Source: Candidatus Zixiibacteriota bacterium (GTDB lineage Bacteria; Blakebacterota; Blakebacteria; Blakebacterales; Blakebacteraceae). Taken from it: 9,057 nt of DNA. Location of the stretch: the NCBI GenBank assembly GCA_030604325.1, contig JAUVWC010000028.1, positions 1-9,057 of the forward strand. The letters run 5' to 3'. This document shows positions 6,723 through 9,057 of the stretch, piece after piece. Numbering within the stretch: position 1 is the first letter of the stretch; the number at the start of each line of letters is the position of its first letter. Both the position numbers and the translations under genes were made by a program. The notes under the pieces were generated by a model. It did not search any database. It worked only from the letters and a program-made list of their open reading frames with translations, and was not told the DNA's origin.

Positions 6723-8335
6723 TGGAGAAAGAGAAGCCCGAAGGACGGTTGTTCGCCACCTCGAGCGGGACACCGCTGCAGAAGCGGTACGGCCCGGAAG
6801 ATCTGGCCGGTTTCGATCCGGCCGAGAAGCTGGGTGAACCGGGCACTCCCCCCTATACCCGTGGGGTCTACCCCGACATGTACCGTGGCCGGCTTTGGAC
6901 CATGCGCCAGTACGCCGGCTATGCGAGTGCTGCCGAGAGTAACGCCCGCTACCGCTACCTGCTCGACCATGGCACGACCGGACTATCCGTCGCCTTCGAC
7001 CTTCCCACCCAGATAGGTTACGACTCCGATTCTCCTCTGGCCGCCGGAGAAGTCGGCAAGTCGGGGGTGGCCATCGATTCGATCAGGGATATGGAGGTCC
7101 TGTTCGAGGGCATTCCGCTCGACGAGGTATCCACCTCGATGACCATCAATTCCACCGCCATGATCCTTCTCGGGTTGTATGCGTTAGTGGCCCGCCGCAG
7201 GGCTATTCCCCTCGACCGGCTCTCCGGTACCATCCAGAACGACATACTGAAGGAGTATTTTGCCCGGGGAACCTACATCTATCCTCCGGGCCCCTCTATG
7301 CGGATGGTGACCGATATCTTCGCCTACTGTGCGGAGAAGATGCCCCGCTGGAACACGATCTCCATATCCGGCTACCATATCCGGGAGGCCGGAGCCACCG
7401 CCGCTCAGGAGATCGCCTTCACCATTGCCAATGCCGTCGCCTATCTGGAAGCGGCCCGCGAGGCCGGACTCGATCTGGATGTCGTGTGCCGGCGAGTCTC
7501 CTTTTTCCTCAATGCCCATAATAATTTCCTGGAGGAGATCGCCAAATTCCGGGCCGCGAGGCGGCTGTGGACCTCGATCACGCGGGACCGGTTCCGGATA
7601 ACCGATCCCGAGGCGTGGCGACTGCGCTTCCATACCCAGACGGGCGGGGCCACCCTGACCGCCCAGCAACCGGTCAATAACGTGGTACGGGTGACTCTGC
7701 AGGCGCTGGCTGCCGTGCTTGGCGGCACCCAGAGCCTACATACCAACTCGATGGATGAGGCCCTGGCTCTTCCTACCGAGGAAGCCGTCGCCGTCGCCCT
7801 GCGCACCCAGCAGATCATCGCCTACGAGAGCGGGGTCGCCGATACGGTGGATCCGCTGGCAGGATCATACGCCATCGAGAGCCTGACCAACGACCTGGAG
7901 GAGCAAGCTAACAGATATCTAGAGGAGGTGGATGAACTGGGGGGGGCGATCCGCGCCATCGAGTCAGGCTATTTCCAGCGAGAGATCCACCAGGCGGCCT
8001 ACCAGTACCAGAAGCAGATTGAGGCGGGTGAGAGGGTTATCGTAGGTGTCAACCGGTACGGGGATGAAGAAGAGACACCAGAAGTGCCGGAGATACTGCG
8101 CGTGGATCCGGAGCTGGAGGCGGCACAGGTTGAGCAGCTGGCCCGCCTGAGGGACGAGCGCGACACCATTCGTACCGAAGAGATGCTGGCGGCCATAGTT
8201 GAGGCCGCAACCGGTTCGGAAAACCTGATGCCCTTCGTCATGGACGCTCTGGATGCCGAGGCCACGCTTGGTGAGATCAGTGATGTGCTGCGCGAGGTAT
8301 GGGGGACCTACACTCCCCCGGGAGGGCTCGGATGA
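6722..8335 (+). CDS. mcmA1: Methylmalonyl-CoA mutase, large (catalytic, alpha) subunit without B12-binding domain
   Basis: Catalytic TIM-barrel chain of the adenosylcobalamin enzyme that interconverts (R)-methylmalonyl-CoA and succinyl-CoA. At 537 aa it ends after the linker ([16 protein letters not shown]) and lacks the roughly 130-residue cobalamin domain with its DxHxxG motif, so it needs a separate small subunit. Visible motifs are [10 protein letters not shown] at 45-54, RQYAG at 62-66, [12 protein letters not shown] at 92-103, [10 protein letters not shown] at 170-179, [10 protein letters not shown] at 217-226 and the conserved [13 protein letters not shown] region from about 308. Tyr64, Arg182 (in ARGTYIYPP) and His219 sit at a constant offset of 25 from Tyr89, Arg207 and His244 of the Propionibacterium enzyme. 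Isobutyryl-CoA mutase (Phe/Gln) and 2-hydroxyisobutyryl-CoA mutase (Ile/Gln) differ at the first two sites, so methylmalonyl-CoA is the favoured substrate. It overlaps the hydratase by 1 nt and the epimerase by 4 nt, indicating tight coupling. Confidence 0.95.
   Translation: MEKEKPEGRLFATSSGTPLQKRYGPEDLAGFDPAEKLGEPGTPPYTRGVYPDMYRGRLWTMRQYAGYASAAESNARYRYLLDHGTTGLSVAFDLPTQIGYDSDSPLAAGEVGKSGVAIDSIRDMEVLFEGIPLDEVSTSMTINSTAMILLGLYALVARRRAIPLDRLSGTIQNDILKEYFARGTYIYPPGPSMRMVTDIFAYCAEKMPRWNTISISGYHIREAGATAAQEIAFTIANAVAYLEAAREAGLDLDVVCRRVSFFLNAHNNFLEEIAKFRAARRLWTSITRDRFRITDPEAWRLRFHTQTGGATLTAQQPVNNVVRVTLQALAAVLGGTQSLHTNSMDEALALPTEEAVAVALRTQQIIAYESGVADTVDPLAGSYAIESLTNDLEEQANRYLEEVDELGGAIRAIESGYFQREIHQAAYQYQKQIEAGERVIVGVNRYGDEEETPEVPEILRVDPELEAAQVEQLARLRDERDTIRTEEMLAAIVEAATGSENLMPFVMDALDAEATLGEISDVLREVWGTYTPPGGLG
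8320..8326 (+). promoter_or_regulatory. Ribosome binding site deciding the epimerase start
   Basis: GGGAGGG sits 5 nt before ATG 8332 and 11 nt before ATG 8338, in the last codons of the mutase gene. The spacing favours 8332. An in-frame upstream GTG at 8299 has no comparable site and lies deep in the mutase gene. Confidence 0.65.
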
Positions 8336-8766
8336 GCATGGAGCGGGGCGCAGCGCAGTGCATCGACCACCTCGCGGTGGCGGTGGCCGATCTCGATGCG
8401 GCCGTCGACAGGTTCCGGCGTCTTCTCGGCATAGAGCCCGCCTGGCGCGGTGAGGATGAGGGGTTCGAGGTACGGGTCGCTGTCTTCCACGTCGGAGCGG
8501 TCAAGCTGGAACTGCTGGAGGGTACGAGTCCCGACTCGACGGTAAGCCGATTCGTGAACAAGCGGGGACCCGGTCTGCACCACGTCTGTATTGCCGTTGA
8601 AGATCTGAAGACCACACTGGAACGCGTGCGGACGGAGGGATTCGAAGTCGTGGACACGGGTGGGGAGACGGGTGTTGAAGGTCGTCCGGTGGCGTTCGTG
8701 CACCCCAAGGACGCAAGTGGAGTACTGGTTGAATTCATCGAAGGATTCGACGAACGGAGAGAGTGA
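8332..8766 (+). CDS. mce: Methylmalonyl-CoA epimerase (VOC/glyoxalase fold)
   Basis: Converts (S)-methylmalonyl-CoA, made by propionyl-CoA carboxylation, to the (R)-epimer used by the mutase. From ATG 8332 it is 144 aa, a normal size. It has two VOC beta-alpha-beta-beta-beta modules: [19 protein letters not shown] at 10-28 and [19 protein letters not shown] at 81-99. Expected metal ligands are present: His13, Glu60 (VKLELLEG, where some homologues have Gln), His84 and Glu134 (VLVEFIE). The [13 protein letters not shown] and [14 protein letters not shown] segments are typical of this epimerase rather than of glyoxalase I or dioxygenases. Its ATG overlaps the mutase TGA as ATGA, with a good Shine-Dalgarno sequence; the next gene starts 4 nt after its stop. 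Placement directly behind the mutase strongly supports the function. ATG 8338 is a possible alternative start, two codons later. Confidence 0.93.
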   Translation: MSMERGAAQCIDHLAVAVADLDAAVDRFRRLLGIEPAWRGEDEGFEVRVAVFHVGAVKLELLEGTSPDSTVSRFVNKRGPGLHHVCIAVEDLKTTLERVRTEGFEVVDTGGETGVEGRPVAFVHPKDASGVLVEFIEGFDERRE

Positions 8767-8770
8767 AAAA

Positions 8771-9057
8771 ATGGCTGATATGAATGACTCTTCCCGAATG
8801 AAGTGGGGCTTTGCTACCAAAGCCATCCATGGAGCAGGAGGAGTCGACCCGACGACCGGAGCAGTGTGTTTTCCGATCTATCAGTCCAATACTTTCGCTT
8901 TTAAGAGTGCGGAAATGGGGGCCAGCATCTTCGCCGGCGAGGAGGAGGGGTATATCTACACCCGCATCGGGAATCCCACCATCCAAGGCTTTGAGCGGGC
9001 GCTGGCGCTACTGGAGGGTGGAGAAACCGCCGTCGCCTTTGCCAGCGGCATGGCCGC
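8771..9057 (+). CDS. PLP-dependent trans-sulfuration family enzyme, probably methionine gamma-lyase; 3'-truncated by window edge
   Basis: The first 95 complete codons of a Cys/Met-metabolism PLP enzyme run off the right edge. GFATKAIHGAGGVDPTTGAV and PIYQSNTFAF are the usual N-terminal segment. FAGEEEGYIYTRIGNPT holds Tyr63 and Arg65, which bind the PLP phosphate of the partner subunit, and the last residues, FASGMA, form the start of the phosphate-binding loop. The FAGE..G..Y.RI.NPT stretch resembles methionine gamma-lyase (methionine to methanethiol, ammonia and 2-oxobutyrate). Cystathionine gamma-lyase and O-acetylhomoserine sulfhydrylase share the fold and cannot be excluded: the PLP lysine and the specificity residues, such as the active-site Cys of methionine gamma-lyases, lie outside the window. 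ATG 8771 is 4 nt after the epimerase stop, with GGAGAGAG 7 nt upstream; ATG 8780 and 8798 are in-frame alternatives. The position suggests co-transcription, and 2-oxobutyrate would feed propionyl-CoA to the two preceding genes. Confidence 0.85.
   Translation, partial: MADMNDSSRMKWGFATKAIHGAGGVDPTTGAVCFPIYQSNTFAFKSAEMGASIFAGEEEGYIYTRIGNPTIQGFERALALLEGGETAVAFASGMA

Noticed and set aside
5880..6773. 297-codon antisense reading frame over the enoyl-CoA hydratase
   Set aside because: It is a shadow of the hydratase, whose catalytic residues are intact on the + strand. The antisense product has no recognisable domain and is rich in the residues expected from reversed GC-rich codons.
8299..8331. 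Longer epimerase from an upstream in-frame GTG at 8299
   Set aside because: The extra residues lie inside the mutase coding region, no good ribosome site precedes them, and ATG 8332 has a well-spaced GGGAGGG and the usual family N-terminus.
1..9057. CRISPR arrays, tRNA or rRNA genes, insertion sequences, phage or defence genes
   Set aside because: No regularly spaced direct repeats, no tRNA-like cloverleaf or rRNA sequence, and no transposase or integrase motif was seen; almost all of the window is filled by identifiable metabolic genes.

Overview
The window reads as one bacterial chromosome segment in which every supported gene lies on the + strand. The DNA is moderately GC-rich by eye. Four of the eight visible gene starts are GTG, most genes have good Shine-Dalgarno sequences, and the methylmalonyl-CoA mutase catalytic chain is separate from its B12-binding chain. 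That chain split is usual in Bacillota, Chloroflexota, some actinobacterial lineages and archaea. Together with a bacterial-type RecJ it suggests a GC-rich Bacillota- or Chloroflexota-like organism, but the phylum cannot be fixed from this sequence.

Layout. Positions 1-1264 hold the C-terminal 420 residues of the exonuclease RecJ; its start lies off the left edge. From 1329 a run of fatty-acid and short-chain acyl-CoA genes begins: acyl-CoA dehydrogenase 1 (1329-2471), thiolase (2559-3755), 3-hydroxybutyryl-CoA dehydrogenase (3847-4701), acyl-CoA dehydrogenase 2 (4713-5858) and enoyl-CoA hydratase (5913-6722). Tightly coupled to these are the methylmalonyl-CoA mutase catalytic subunit (6722-8335), methylmalonyl-CoA epimerase (8332-8766), and the start of a PLP-dependent methionine gamma-lyase/cystathionine gamma-lyase family enzyme (8771 to the right edge). 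Gaps between genes are 64, 87, 91, 11, 54, -1, -4 and 4 nt. No convincing terminator or sigma-70 promoter was seen, and there is no non-coding stretch longer than 100 nt.

How the genes work together. The four core steps of beta-oxidation are all present: dehydrogenation (two paralogues), hydration, 3-hydroxyacyl-CoA oxidation and thiolysis. Even-chain acyl-CoA would give acetyl-CoA; odd-chain or branched substrates would also give propionyl-CoA. Once carboxylated, propionyl-CoA is handled by the epimerase and mutase to give succinyl-CoA. If the last gene is a methionine gamma-lyase, the 2-oxobutyrate it releases would be a second source of propionyl-CoA. Three partners this scheme needs are not in the window: electron-transfer flavoprotein, propionyl-CoA carboxylase (or a transcarboxylase) and the B12-binding mutase subunit.

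This is mostly a well-understood catabolic cluster. No defence system, mobile element, CRISPR array, RNA gene or clearly novel system was found. The least explained items are an 18-codon leader-like reading frame ahead of the thiolase and the missing small mutase subunit.
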